From NCBI RefSeq assembly GCF_026155325.1, contig NZ_JAPFPW010000015.1:1-64000 (forward strand): a DNA stretch of 64,000 nucleotides, in the 5' to 3' direction. Position numbers and translations under genes: made by a program. This DNA is from Desulfobotulus pelophilus (GTDB lineage Bacteria; Desulfobacterota; Desulfobacteria; Desulfobacterales; ASO4-4). Shown here piece by piece: positions 26,193-35,070 of the stretch. The notes under the pieces are model-generated. The model was not told the DNA's origin. It did not search any database and saw only the letters and a list, made by a program, of their open reading frames with translations. Positions within the stretch are counted from its first letter, which is position 1, and every line of letters starts with the position of its first letter.

Positions 26193-28850
26193 ATGTGGGG
26201 AATGCGCAAAGTGAGAACAAAAAAAAGAGCATTGTTGGCAGGAATTCTGGTGGCTGGCTTACTGGCGGCCTGTACTCCCAGTTCAGGAACACAGGAAATA
26301 AAAGATAGTGAAAGGGACGTGGACGTCAACCGGATAGAGCGTATTTATCTGGAACGTGAGGGGGAGACCACCAGCCTTGTGGTACTGGCAAAGGAGCATC
26401 TTGCCTATACAGCCGTTAAGGAACAGGATCCCGCAGGTTTGCGCCTGTATTTTCCGGATACAATACTGACTTCGGACGCACTGCCTGAAAAAAGATCCGG
26501 AGGAGCTGTTCTGTCTTTTTCCGCAGACACGATTTCTGAAACGGAAACAAGGCTGGTCCTTGTTCTCCGGGAAGATCTTCCCTATGAGGTCAAACCTGAA
26601 GGGGAAGCGGGTATCCGTATTCTGCTGGCTGGTTTGGGGGAAAAAGAGAAAAAGAGTTCCGGTTGGGACATTCAAGGTAAAAACTCTTCGGATGGCGTAC
26701 TTCTGTCATCAGAGAGCAGGGAAAAGAAGGCTGGACAACGGCCGGAGCTTGTAGATGTGAGGGCACATGTCGTGGAGACCGGTGTACGGCTGGAGATTCT
26801 TGCCAGCGATACTCTGAAGGATGTCCATGCCTTTACCGTTGAAAATCCCCCCAGGATAGTTCTCGATATAGCCGGACTGTCATCTCCGTTTAAAGGAGAA
26901 CAGCGTCTGGGTGTTGATAGTTCATGGGTTCGTTCCGTGCGCCATTATGGGTATGCAGATAAAGTTCGTGTGGTGCTTGATACCCCCGAGGAAAGCCTGC
27001 ATGCTTATGAAGCCCGCTCCGTACCGGGTGGCTATGAAGTGTTTGTGGCCAGTAGCCGATCCGCAGCTGGCGAAAAAAAACGGGAAGTTCAAAGAGGCTC
27101 TGCTGTTATAAAAGATATTGGCTTTACGGCTCTTCCTGAAGGTCGTTCTCAGATTTTTATTGAGACGGATCGTCCGGTTATCCATGAGGTGATTAGTGAA
27201 AGCCAGACACGTTTACGACTCTCCCTTGATAATACGAGGTTGCCGGAACACCATGAACGGCCTTTGGTTACGACTCGTTTTGAAAGTGCTCTGGATCAGG
27301 TGGTTCCCAAATCCGGTCCGGGTAATAAAACGACCTTTGTTATGGATATGAGGGAGCCCGTTGCGTATGTACTGAATCCTTCAGGAAATCGCATTGAGCT
27401 GCGCTTTGAGGCCAGCAGTATCGGACCAAGACCCATAGAAGGTTCTTTTGAAGCAAAAGGCAGCAGCGGCGATACCGGAAGGCCGATTGCAACAGGTTCT
27501 TTTGTGGTTGCAGCTTCCTCTGAGGTCATGAAAGAAGAGAAGAAAGTTTCTCCTTCTCCGGCAAGAGACAGCCGGCAGAGCGGCAGTGCTTCGTCTGGGA
27601 AGGTTTTTACGGGAACCCCTATTTCCATTGACTTTTATGAGACTGATATAAGAAATGTTTTCAGGATTTTGCAGCATGTAAGTGGTCAAAATTTTGCCAT
27701 TGACAGTGACGTGGCAGGCAGAGTGACCATGAGTCTTGAGCACCCTGTTCCTTGGGACCAGATTCTCGATCTTGTTTTGCGTATGAATGGTCTGGGGATG
27801 GTGGAAGAAGGAAGTATTATACGGGTTGCTGCCATGACCACTCTGCGCAGGGAAGAGGGGCTCCGGCAGGAGGTTCTTCGGGCAAGGCAGGAAAATGAAC
27901 GGAGAGAAAGTGATCTGGCTCCTTTGATGACGGAGTATATTCTGATCAATTACTCCAACGTAAGCTCGGAGGTGATTCCCCATGTGCAGAATATCCTGAC
28001 AGAGCGGGGACGGGTCAGTGCGGATGCCCGCAATAACCAGCTGATTATTACGGATACGGCAGAGGCCATTGCCAATGCGAAAACCATTATCAGCCGCATC
28101 GATAAAATTACGCCTCAGGTTGTCATTGAAGCACGGATTGTGGAAGCCAGTGACGAATTTGCGCGGGCCTTGGGAGCGGAATGGCAGGCAAGTACGGGCG
28201 GGTCGGATCGTAACCCCTATGCCACGGTGCCATCCGGTACCCTCGGTGGGCAGTATGGATATAATGTTTCTTTAAATACGCCCACGGGTGCCGGTAATAT
28301 CGGGCTGCATTTTGCCCGTATTGCCGGTACGCAGCTGGCTTTGAATGCCCGCCTGAATCTCAGTGAGCAGCGTGGTGAAACCAAGATCGTTTCTTCTCCG
28401 AGAATCGTAACTCTGGATAACAAGACGGCTACCATCAATCAGGGGTATGAATATCCATATACAACCCGCAACAGTGATGGAGATGTGGTTACAGAGTTTA
28501 AGAATGTTGATTTGAAGCTGGAGGTTACTCCCCACGTAACGGCGGATAACCGTGTGGCTATGCGAGTGAACATTGATAAAAACGATATCTATGTCATGAC
28601 CGATGATGGCCCTGCCCTTCAGACGAAGAAGGTGGAAACGGAACTTCTTGTGAATGACGGGGATACCATTGTCATTGGTGGAGTTGTTCAGACAAGAAGT
28701 TCGCATTCTAATAACCGGATTCCATTTTTCCACAGAATTCCTCTCATTGGCTGGCTCTTTGAGTCGGTCAATCGTACTGAAAACAAATCTGAGTTGTTGA
28801 TTTTTCTGACTCCGAGAATTGTGCAGCTGGAAAACACAAGAGAATTGTGA
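26193..28850 (+). CDS. pilQ: Type IV pilus secretin PilQ
   Basis: An 885-residue outer-membrane secretin. It has a signal with a possible lipobox (LLAACTPS, Cys near 27), then two to three AMIN peptidoglycan-binding domains (up to about 410) and a Ser-rich linker. The secretin/TonB short N-terminal domain (ISIDFYETDIRNVFRILQ, about 477-545) and a NolW/N1 domain (MTEYILINYSNVSSEVIP) precede the secretin channel from VVIEARIVEASDEF to the end (LLIFLTPRIV). It forms the pilus exit pore. An in-frame ATG at 26202 is an alternative start. The operon ends here with a strong terminator. Confidence 0.96.
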   Translation: MWGMRKVRTKKRALLAGILVAGLLAACTPSSGTQEIKDSERDVDVNRIERIYLEREGETTSLVVLAKEHLAYTAVKEQDPAGLRLYFPDTILTSDALPEKRSGGAVLSFSADTISETETRLVLVLREDLPYEVKPEGEAGIRILLAGLGEKEKKSSGWDIQGKNSSDGVLLSSESREKKAGQRPELVDVRAHVVETGVRLEILASDTLKDVHAFTVENPPRIVLDIAGLSSPFKGEQRLGVDSSWVRSVRHYGYADKVRVVLDTPEESLHAYEARSVPGGYEVFVASSRSAAGEKKREVQRGSAVIKDIGFTALPEGRSQIFIETDRPVIHEVISESQTRLRLSLDNTRLPEHHERPLVTTRFESALDQVVPKSGPGNKTTFVMDMREPVAYVLNPSGNRIELRFEASSIGPRPIEGSFEAKGSSGDTGRPIATGSFVVAASSEVMKEEKKVSPSPARDSRQSGSASSGKVFTGTPISIDFYETDIRNVFRILQHVSGQNFAIDSDVAGRVTMSLEHPVPWDQILDLVLRMNGLGMVEEGSIIRVAAMTTLRREEGLRQEVLRARQENERRESDLAPLMTEYILINYSNVSSEVIPHVQNILTERGRVSADARNNQLIITDTAEAIANAKTIISRIDKITPQVVIEARIVEASDEFARALGAEWQASTGGSDRNPYATVPSGTLGGQYGYNVSLNTPTGAGNIGLHFARIAGTQLALNARLNLSEQRGETKIVSSPRIVTLDNKTATINQGYEYPYTTRNSDGDVVTEFKNVDLKLEVTPHVTADNRVAMRVNIDKNDIYVMTDDGPALQTKKVETELLVNDGDTIVIGGVVQTRSSHSNNRIPFFHRIPLIGWLFESVNRTENKSELLIFLTPRIVQLENTREL

Positions 28851-28915
28851 TTGGTGAAGGCTACGGTTGGAATTTTTCCTCCAGCGCTGGATTGAGAGTC
28901 TGAAAGCTGGGTTTG

Positions 28916-28953
28916 AAGGGGTCTTTCGATGTATACGGAAGACCCCTTTTTTT
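28916..28953 (+). terminator. Intrinsic terminator of the pilMNOPQ operon
   Basis: AAGGGGTCTT (28916-28925) pairs with AAGACCCCTT (28939-28948), and the stem can extend inward by about three pairs. A T run follows. Confidence 0.92.
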
Positions 28954-28978
28954 GAAGATTTTTTTTGACGGCAGGTAA

Positions 28979-29008
28979 TAAAAAAGGGAAAGACCGTGTC
29001 TTTCCCTT
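28979..29008 (-). terminator. Intrinsic terminator of the acyl-CoA dehydrogenase gene
   Basis: AAGGGAAAGAC (28984-28994) pairs with GTCTTTCCCTT (28998-29008) over 11 bp with a 3-nt loop. On the minus strand a T run follows. A second hairpin, AGTGGCC/GGCCACT, lies between it and the stop codon (29021-29049). Confidence 0.9.
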
Positions 29009-29061
29009 CTCTTTGCGGACAGTGGCCTCCTCCCAAAGAGTTGGCCACTGGTTTGTTTGGA

Positions 29062-30882
29062 TTAACCTACAAATGCTTCTTCAGGTATTTCCATGATGGC
29101 TCCGGTGAGATTTTTCACAGAGTCCATTTTGCCCATGGCGGTGGGCAGCAGCTGCTCATAGAAGTACTTGGCAGTTGCGATCTGACCTTCGTAGAAGGGC
29201 TTGTCTTTTTTCTTGGCACCTTCAACGGCTTTCTTCGCTGCGGCTGCACGTTCGGCCCATGCCCATGCCATGACAAGATCACCGGCCACTTCAAGGAAGG
29301 GCGTGGCAGAAGCAAAGGCGTCCAGAGCTTTTTCACTCATGGCGGCAGCGCCAAGGGTCATGGCAACTTCGCCCAGCTTGTTCAGTGCGGCCTGAAGGCT
29401 GTCTGCGATTTTTTCCAGACCGGCTTCACGGGCTTTGGCAACGGTTGCATTGACTTCACCCATGAGGTCCATGATGGGCTTACCTTTGCGCATGCCGAGT
29501 TTACGGCCAAGAAGGTCCATGGCCTGGATGCCGTTTGTGCCTTCATAGATGGCGGTGATTTTGGCATCTCTGTAGTGCTGGGCCTGGGGATATTCTTCTA
29601 TGAAGCCGTAGCCGCCGTATACCTGAATACCAGTGGAGGCCACTTCAACGGCTTTGTCAGTGCAGTAGGACTTGGCAATGGGGGTCAGGATTTCAATCAG
29701 CCCTTCCCATTTGTTTTTCTCATCTTCGCTTTCCGTAACCGTTGCTTTGTCAAAGCAGCTGTTCAGGAAGTAAACAAGGAAGCGGCATCCTTCCACATAG
29801 GCTTTCATGGACATAAGCATACGGCGGACATCTGGATGCTGAATGATGGGGACACCCGTAAGGTCGCCTTCAAGGACGGCTTTCATCAGGTTGGGACCCT
29901 GAATACGCTCTTTGGCGTACTGGATGGCGTTGCAGTAGGAGGCAGTGGCAAAGCCAAGGCCCTGCATGGCCACACCCTGACGGGCTTCGTTCATCATGAG
30001 GAACATGTACTTCATGCCCTTGTTGGGCTCACCGATAAGCTCGCCGATGCAGTTGTCCTTGGAGCCGAAGGCCAGGGTGCAGGTGGCGTTACCATGGATA
30101 CCCATTTTTTCTTCGATACCAACGGTTTCCACATCGTTGAATTCGCCCATGGTGCCGTCGTCGTTCACTCTATACTTGGGAACGAGGAAGAGAGAGATAC
30201 CTTTGGTACCGGCAGGAGCACCTTCTATGCGTGCGAGAACGGGGTGAACCATATTTTCTACAAGGTCAGAATCACCACCGGAGATGAATATCTTGTTGCC
30301 TTTGATCTTGTAGGTTCCATCTCCCTGAGGAACGGCAATGGTTTCAAGGGCACCGACGTCGGATCCGGCTACAGCTTCGGTGAGGCACATGGTGCCGCCC
30401 CATTTGCCGGTAAAGATGTTTTTTACATAAAGCTGCTTCTGTTTTTCCGTGCCGAAGGTGGCAAGGATATTGCCGCATCCATGGGTCAGGCCGGGGTACA
30501 TCATGAAGGAGCAGTTGGCGGAAGTGAAATATTCACCAGCAGCCATGGCCAGAAGATGGGGCATGCCCTGACCACCGAATTCGGGATCATCGCACATGGC
30601 CAGCCACTGGCCTTCACAGAAGAGTTTGTAGGGTTTGTGGAATGAGGGTGGAACTTTAACCTGGCCGTTTTCAAGTTTTACGGCATCGGGATGCCCGTTT
30701 TCTTTATCTGCCATTTTGTTGGTGGGCAGAATTTCCTTAATGGCGAGGTTTCTGGCCTCGGTAATGATCATGTCGCAGGTTTTTTTGTTAAAATCTGCAA
30801 ATTTTTCGTTTTTGCTGAACTCGCTTACATTAAAAACTTCATGCAGCAAAAAATCTTGATCTCTGCGTTCAATAAGTGGCAT
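29062..30882 (-). CDS. Acyl-CoA dehydrogenase, long AcdA/FadE5-like form
   Basis: A 606-residue flavoprotein, longer than classic 380-residue acyl-CoA dehydrogenases because of an extra C-terminal helical domain (about 470-600), as in FadE5-like enzymes. Visible blocks are the FAD-binding MCLTEAVAGSDVGAL, KIFISGGD, the active-site region AIYEGTNGIQAMDLLGRKL with the presumptive catalytic Glu, and QVYGGYGFIEEYP. It oxidises acyl-CoA to enoyl-CoA and passes electrons to ETF. The start has AGGAGAG just upstream. It is a single-gene unit with its own terminator. Codon bias is strong enough to keep the antisense strand open over 1.6 kb, which suggests high expression. Confidence 0.95.
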   Translation of the reverse strand: MPLIERRDQDFLLHEVFNVSEFSKNEKFADFNKKTCDMIITEARNLAIKEILPTNKMADKENGHPDAVKLENGQVKVPPSFHKPYKLFCEGQWLAMCDDPEFGGQGMPHLLAMAAGEYFTSANCSFMMYPGLTHGCGNILATFGTEKQKQLYVKNIFTGKWGGTMCLTEAVAGSDVGALETIAVPQGDGTYKIKGNKIFISGGDSDLVENMVHPVLARIEGAPAGTKGISLFLVPKYRVNDDGTMGEFNDVETVGIEEKMGIHGNATCTLAFGSKDNCIGELIGEPNKGMKYMFLMMNEARQGVAMQGLGFATASYCNAIQYAKERIQGPNLMKAVLEGDLTGVPIIQHPDVRRMLMSMKAYVEGCRFLVYFLNSCFDKATVTESEDEKNKWEGLIEILTPIAKSYCTDKAVEVASTGIQVYGGYGFIEEYPQAQHYRDAKITAIYEGTNGIQAMDLLGRKLGMRKGKPIMDLMGEVNATVAKAREAGLEKIADSLQAALNKLGEVAMTLGAAAMSEKALDAFASATPFLEVAGDLVMAWAWAERAAAAKKAVEGAKKKDKPFYEGQIATAKYFYEQLLPTAMGKMDSVKNLTGAIMEIPEEAFVG

Positions 30883-30941
30883 TTCCCATCTCTCCTTTTT
30901 GGTGTTTTGATGACTCCTGAACCTGGTGGCCGGGTGAAAAA

Positions 30942-30971
30942 ATCACACGGCAGACACAGCTAGGCTGTGAT
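30942..30971. promoter_or_regulatory. Palindromic element upstream of the acyl-CoA dehydrogenase
   Basis: ATCACA (30942-30947) and TGTGAT (30966-30971) form an interrupted inverted repeat with CACAGC-TAG-GCTGTG (30955-30969) inside it. It lies about 60-90 bp upstream of the minus-strand start, a suitable place for an operator. GTGAT half-sites also occur upstream of the fusion gene at 61652. Function is speculative. Confidence 0.3.
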
Positions 30972-31351
30972 AAAAACATGGTGTTATAAGTATTTCTGTA
31001 CTTTTGAAAAACTGGAGTCCACTTTTTCAGACATCCGGATGGAGCGAAGCAGGTATGCAATTCCTCTGCTGTGGGTCCATTCTGAGGTTTTAAGTTGATG
31101 TTCACCTCAATAAAGTCTCGATATTTGATCTTTTGCACGCATACTTTTAAATGAGGAGGATGTCAATGGTATATGAAGAACTTTTGTCCTCCTTTTGCGG
31201 TGCGTGCGTAACTTTTTGTTCATCCGGAGGCCTTTTTTGTAAAATCTGGAGCTCTTTGGCGAAAAAAAGTCTTTCCCCGTATCTCTTTTGTTTCTTGGTT
31301 TTTTTCGAGCAGGGGACCAGTTTTGTTTGTGGGTAAGCCTTTATGGAAAAG

Positions 31352-31540
31352 TCATTCCGGGTCTTTTTCCTGGGTAGTGCTGATTTTTTCTTTGGTTTCC
31401 GAATCGCTTCTGGAAGCATTTTTGAAATTCTGAATGGCTTTTCCGAGGCCGGATCCGATTTCAGGAAGTTTGGATGCACCAAATACCACAAGCACAATGA
31501 CAAGGATAATAATCAGTTCCGGTATGCCGATGCCGAACAT
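31352..31540 (-). CDS. tatA: Twin-arginine translocase subunit TatA/E
   Basis: A 62-residue protein with one N-terminal membrane helix (about 5-21, [16 protein letters not shown]), the FG hinge, and an amphipathic helix [19 protein letters not shown], followed by a short polar tail. This is the standard TatA architecture. It polymerises to carry folded proteins over the inner membrane. No tatB or tatC is adjacent, so the gene is isolated from the rest of the translocase. Confidence 0.95.
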   Translation of the reverse strand: MFGIGIPELIIILVIVLVVFGASKLPEIGSGLGKAIQNFKNASRSDSETKEKISTTQEKDPE

Positions 31541-31596
31541 GGCAACTCCTCAAGTCTATGGTTTTTAAGCAAGAAATTTAATTTATCAAGCATTAG

Positions 31597-31642
31597 GCAA
31601 TAGCACCAAGTATGGATGGATGTCAATTGACAAAAAGGTAAA
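31597..31642. promoter_or_regulatory. Possible back-to-back promoters sharing a 12-bp palindrome (tatA / moxR)
   Basis: TGTCAATTGACA (31621-31632) is a perfect palindrome that holds a TTGACA -35 box on each strand. Leftwards it is followed after 18 bp by TATTGC (31597-31602), well placed for tatA. Rightwards TAAGTA follows after about 16 bp for the moxR gene. The two would compete for polymerase. Only the sequence match supports this. Confidence 0.45.
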
Positions 31643-31839
31643 GACGCATAAGTATTGACCTGCAGGAAACCTTTGATCCATGGTAGAAAGCGGACAGAAG
31701 CCATAGGGCCTGTGCAGGAAAGCAGACCGGATTTTTTCTGTTGAGAGGGAGGTCACAGGCGATCTCTCCTACTTGGTAAAGAAAACGCCTTTACCTCTTG
31801 GGCGTGGGAACAAAACGCAGGAATAAAAGGAGATGCGGG

Positions 31840-32691
31840 ATGAGTAAGATTTCCGGTGTACAGTTTACCGGTGCCCAGCGATATGTGCTGGATGATGAAT
31901 TGGCGAGTATTGTTAATATTTCCATGGCTCTGGAAATGCCGCTCCTGTTGAAGGGAGAGCCGGGTACAGGAAAGACCATGCTGGCCCATGCCATAGCCGA
32001 CAGTCTGGGAATGCCCCTGATTATTCTGAATGTAAAGTCCAGTATGAAGCTGATTGATGCCCTGTATCAGTATGATACGCTGACTCGTTTGAACGATAGC
32101 CGTTTTGGGGATTCTACCCGTAATGTCAGCAATATTCGTGAGTATATCCGGATGGGCAAGATAGGGCAGGCCTTTACAGCGGATAAGAGGGTGGTTCTTT
32201 TAATTGATGAAATTGACAAGGCGGATACGGATTTTCAGGATGATATGCTGGATGTGCTGGACCAGATGCAGTTTGATATTATGGAAGTGGATGAGACCGT
32301 ACAGGCAAGACACAGGCCGGTAATCATTATCACATCCAATGCCAAAAAAGATTTATCCGATCCCTTTCTCGGGCGCTGTAACTTTCACCATATTGCTTTC
32401 CCTGACCCGAAAATGATGCGTCGCATAATTGATGTGCATTTCCCAACCATAGATAGAAAACTGGCGGAAAGCGCCATAGATACTTTCTACAAGCTCAGAG
32501 ACCTGGACGGTATGGAGAAAAGGCCTGCCACACGGGAGCTGATTAACTGGATGCGTGCACTGGATGCAGATCCTGATTTCAAGTCTGCGGACCTTGTTAA
32601 GGGTCAGGTACCTTTTTTAGGGGTTCTGTTTAAAAAAAGCCCTGATTATGAGCGGGTTACACGTCTTGTCACCCGCCGGAGGGGCATCTGA
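31840..32691 (+). CDS. MoxR-type AAA+ ATPase
   Basis: A 283-residue AAA+ protein of the MoxR/CbbQ kind. Walker A is GEPGTGKT (39-46), Walker B LIDEIDKAD (121-129), sensor 1 IITSNAKKDLSDPFLGRC, and the sensor 2 region ends near RPATRELINWM. MoxR ATPases act with a VWA-domain partner to activate or insert metal in client enzymes; such a partner is encoded 44 bp downstream. I chose the ATG at 31840 because AAGGAG precedes it by seven bases; the open frame begins at 31798. Confidence 0.92.
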   Translation: MSKISGVQFTGAQRYVLDDELASIVNISMALEMPLLLKGEPGTGKTMLAHAIADSLGMPLIILNVKSSMKLIDALYQYDTLTRLNDSRFGDSTRNVSNIREYIRMGKIGQAFTADKRVVLLIDEIDKADTDFQDDMLDVLDQMQFDIMEVDETVQARHRPVIIITSNAKKDLSDPFLGRCNFHHIAFPDPKMMRRIIDVHFPTIDRKLAESAIDTFYKLRDLDGMEKRPATRELINWMRALDADPDFKSADLVKGQVPFLGVLFKKSPDYERVTRLVTRRRGI

Positions 32692-32735
32692 AACCCTGGA
32701 TGCGGAACCGTACTTTTTCCTGAAGGAATGTTTCC

Positions 32736-33929
32736 ATGTTTGTTGCATTTTTTTATCTTCTCAAGAATGTCGGTATCCCGGTGAGTCCCACGGCTTTTCT
32801 TACGCTGCACAGGGCCATGAATCTGGGACTGATCCGTTCTCTGGATGACTTTTACATTGCTTCCCGTACCATACTTGTGAAGAGTGAGCGTCATTTTGAT
32901 CTTTTTGATCAAGCGTTTGCGCATCATTTCGAAGGGGTGGAGCTTTCTGTGGAAGAAGGTTTTGAGATGGATGCGATCGCCCGTGGTCTTCTGGATGAGT
33001 GGCTTAAAAATCCCAAAGAGATTGCCAGGGCACTGGGGATAGATGAGAAAAAACTGGCCAGTCTCTCTCCCGATGAGCTGCTGGAGTATTTTAAGGAAAG
33101 GCTGAAGGATCAGACGGAGCGGCATGACGGGGGAAACCGTTGGATTGGTACGGGCGGAACGTCGCCTGTCGGTCACTCGGGGTATCATCCCGAGGGAATG
33201 CGGGTAGGGGGTGTTTCCAGGAACAAATCTGCGGTGAAAGTGGCAGGGGAACGGCGGTATAAAGATTATTCGGCCAGTGGTCCTTTGACCCAGTCACAGG
33301 TGGGAGAAGCATTGAAGCGGTTGCGGAACATGGTTCCTGCCGGGCCGAAGGATCAAATTAATATTGATGCCACACTGAGGCAGACTCTCAAAAATGGAGG
33401 AGAAATAGAAATACTTTTTGACCGAAGTCTGCGGGATCGCCTGAAGATTATGCTGTTCATCGATAATGGCGGCTGGTCCATGGACCCTTACGTTGATGTG
33501 GTGCAGACCCTTTTCGACTATGCAAGATCGCAGTTCAAGGAAGTCCGGACCTTTTTCTTTCATAATACCGTTTACGATACCGTATGGGAGGACCCTTCCC
33601 GATACAGAAAGCCGGTTCGGCTCTCCGATTTTGCCAGAAGAGATCCGGAAACCCGACTGATTTTTGTTGGCGATGCCAGTATGGCTCCCTACGAGCTGAT
33701 GGCCCGTAACGGGGCTATCCATATGCAGGACAGGAGCGGTCGGCCCAGCATGGAGAATCTTACCTTTCTGGCGGAAATGTTCTCCCGCAGTGTCTGGCTG
33801 AATCCTGTGAATCCACGGATGTGGGGATATACAGCCACCATCAACCTTATCAGTCAGGTTTTTCCCATGTACCCCCTTTCATTGGATGGTCTGGAGGAGG
33901 CAGTGACAAGGCTGATGCAGAGACAGTAG
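32736..33929 (+). CDS. VWA/CoxE-like partner of the MoxR ATPase, degenerate metal site
   Basis: A 397-residue protein. The N-terminal helical part (1-125) is followed by a Gly-rich block WIGTGGTSPVGHSGYHPEGM (136-155) seen in CoxE-like VWA proteins, then a VWA fold from about 235. The metal-ion site that is normally DxSxS reads DNGGWS (D243 to S248): the two serine positions are Gly245 and Trp247. This suggests weak or no metal binding. Later VWA elements are LIFVGDASMAPYEL and WLNPVNPRMWGY. It is co-transcribed with the MoxR gene and closed by a terminator. The client enzyme is unknown. Confidence 0.85.
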   Translation: MFVAFFYLLKNVGIPVSPTAFLTLHRAMNLGLIRSLDDFYIASRTILVKSERHFDLFDQAFAHHFEGVELSVEEGFEMDAIARGLLDEWLKNPKEIARALGIDEKKLASLSPDELLEYFKERLKDQTERHDGGNRWIGTGGTSPVGHSGYHPEGMRVGGVSRNKSAVKVAGERRYKDYSASGPLTQSQVGEALKRLRNMVPAGPKDQINIDATLRQTLKNGGEIEILFDRSLRDRLKIMLFIDNGGWSMDPYVDVVQTLFDYARSQFKEVRTFFFHNTVYDTVWEDPSRYRKPVRLSDFARRDPETRLIFVGDASMAPYELMARNGAIHMQDRSGRPSMENLTFLAEMFSRSVWLNPVNPRMWGYTATINLISQVFPMYPLSLDGLEEAVTRLMQRQ

Positions 33930-33953
33930 GCAAGGCAGAAAGGCAGGCTAAAG

Positions 33954-33973
33954 AGCCCCGGTTCGGGGCTTTT
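33954..33973 (+). terminator. Intrinsic terminator after the MoxR-VWA pair
   Basis: AGCCCCG (33954-33960) pairs with CGGGGCT (33964-33970) around a 3-nt loop, followed by a short T run and flanked by A residues on the left. It can serve both this operon and the converging tatD gene. Confidence 0.8.
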
Positions 33974-34011
33974 CAGCGATGATGGCGGATGCGGGTTGTC
34001 TGTTGGATATC

Positions 34012-34812
34012 TCAGACAGGAATTTCTTCTGGCTGCACCCGGAAAAGTTCGCAGGTGTTCTGAAAGATGATTTCTGCCAGATCCGATTCGGCAGCTTTCC
34101 GCACTTCGGCAAGGGTGCTGAGCACGGAAGGAACAAAGGCAGGTTCATTGCGCTTGTGGCGGTTCCGTTCCGGTGACGGGGTAAGGTAGGGGGCATCCGT
34201 TTCAATGAGGATGCCGTCATCAGGCAGCATACGTACCATAGATCGAAGGGATTCGCCTCGCTGTCTGTGGGTAAGGATTCCTGTGATTCCGATGTGAAGC
34301 CCGAGGTCCAGATAGGCTTTCATTTCTTCAAGGTTACCGGAAAAACAGTGCACAACCCCTGAAAGACCGGAAGGTGCCATGTGGCGTAGCATGGAAAGGA
34401 GTCTGCCTTTGGAATCCCTTTCGTGGAAAATAATGGGAAGCCTGAGGGCAAGGGCGGCATCTATCTGGGCTTCCAGCCATTTTTCCTGCACATCCATGGG
34501 AGAATGCATGCGGTTGAAATCCAGCCCACATTCCCCCCAGGCACGGACTTTTGGGTGCCTGGCCAGGGAGCTTAGGGCGCTGATAATACTGCCGTTACAA
34601 CTTTCACTGTCATGGGGGTGGATGCCGGTACTGGCAAACAGGCCTTCATGGGTTTCACAGAGGGCAATGGCCTGTCTGGATCGCTCGAGGGTGATTCCTG
34701 CGATCATCATGCACAGAACATTGGCTTTTCGGGCTCTTTCGAGCATGTGATCCCTGTCCTGGCCAAAGGCCCTTTCGTCTTCAATGTGGCAGTGGCTGTC
34801 GAAAAAACGCAT
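34012..34812 (-). CDS. TatD-family metal-dependent hydrolase
   Basis: A 266-residue TIM-barrel hydrolase of the TatD DNase family. The N-terminal metal motif is FDSHCHIED. GIHPHD, the metal Glu in WGECGLDFNR, QIDAALALRLPIIFHERDS, GVVHCFSGN and ILIETDAPYLTPSP complete the set of ligands. The GECGLDFNRM stretch differs a little from the common 'GE.GLDY'. The ATG at 34812 follows AAGGAAAA; the open frame runs far upstream without support. Likely a 3'-5' exonuclease/quality-control enzyme. It is unrelated to Tat transport despite tatA nearby. Confidence 0.93.
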   Translation of the reverse strand: MRFFDSHCHIEDERAFGQDRDHMLERARKANVLCMMIAGITLERSRQAIALCETHEGLFASTGIHPHDSESCNGSIISALSSLARHPKVRAWGECGLDFNRMHSPMDVQEKWLEAQIDAALALRLPIIFHERDSKGRLLSMLRHMAPSGLSGVVHCFSGNLEEMKAYLDLGLHIGITGILTHRQRGESLRSMVRMLPDDGILIETDAPYLTPSPERNRHKRNEPAFVPSVLSTLAEVRKAAESDLAEIIFQNTCELFRVQPEEIPV

Positions 34813-35070
34813 GGTAGTTTTCCTTATTTTCTTAAAAAAATGGCAGAAGCCATGATTTCCTTCCGGCTTTGTAACATTGCTTTGAAAAGAGGGCAAATGT
34901 ATAAAAAAGTGTTGAGGCCTCTGTTTTTTCGGTGGCATCAGGAGTGTAGGGAAAGGATATGCGCTTGTTTTTTTATTCAACACATGTTTACTTATCCGGA
35001 CTGAAGCTTGCTTTCTGAAAATTCTGCGTTTATGTATGGTATCCTTGGTAAAAATCGTAGAGGAGGAACC

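Noticed and set aside
28996-30645. Plus-strand open frame of 549 codons opposite the acyl-CoA dehydrogenase
   Set aside because: It is the antisense shadow of a strongly codon-biased gene; its composition (Gly, Phe, His-rich) is unlike a real protein and it lacks family resemblance.
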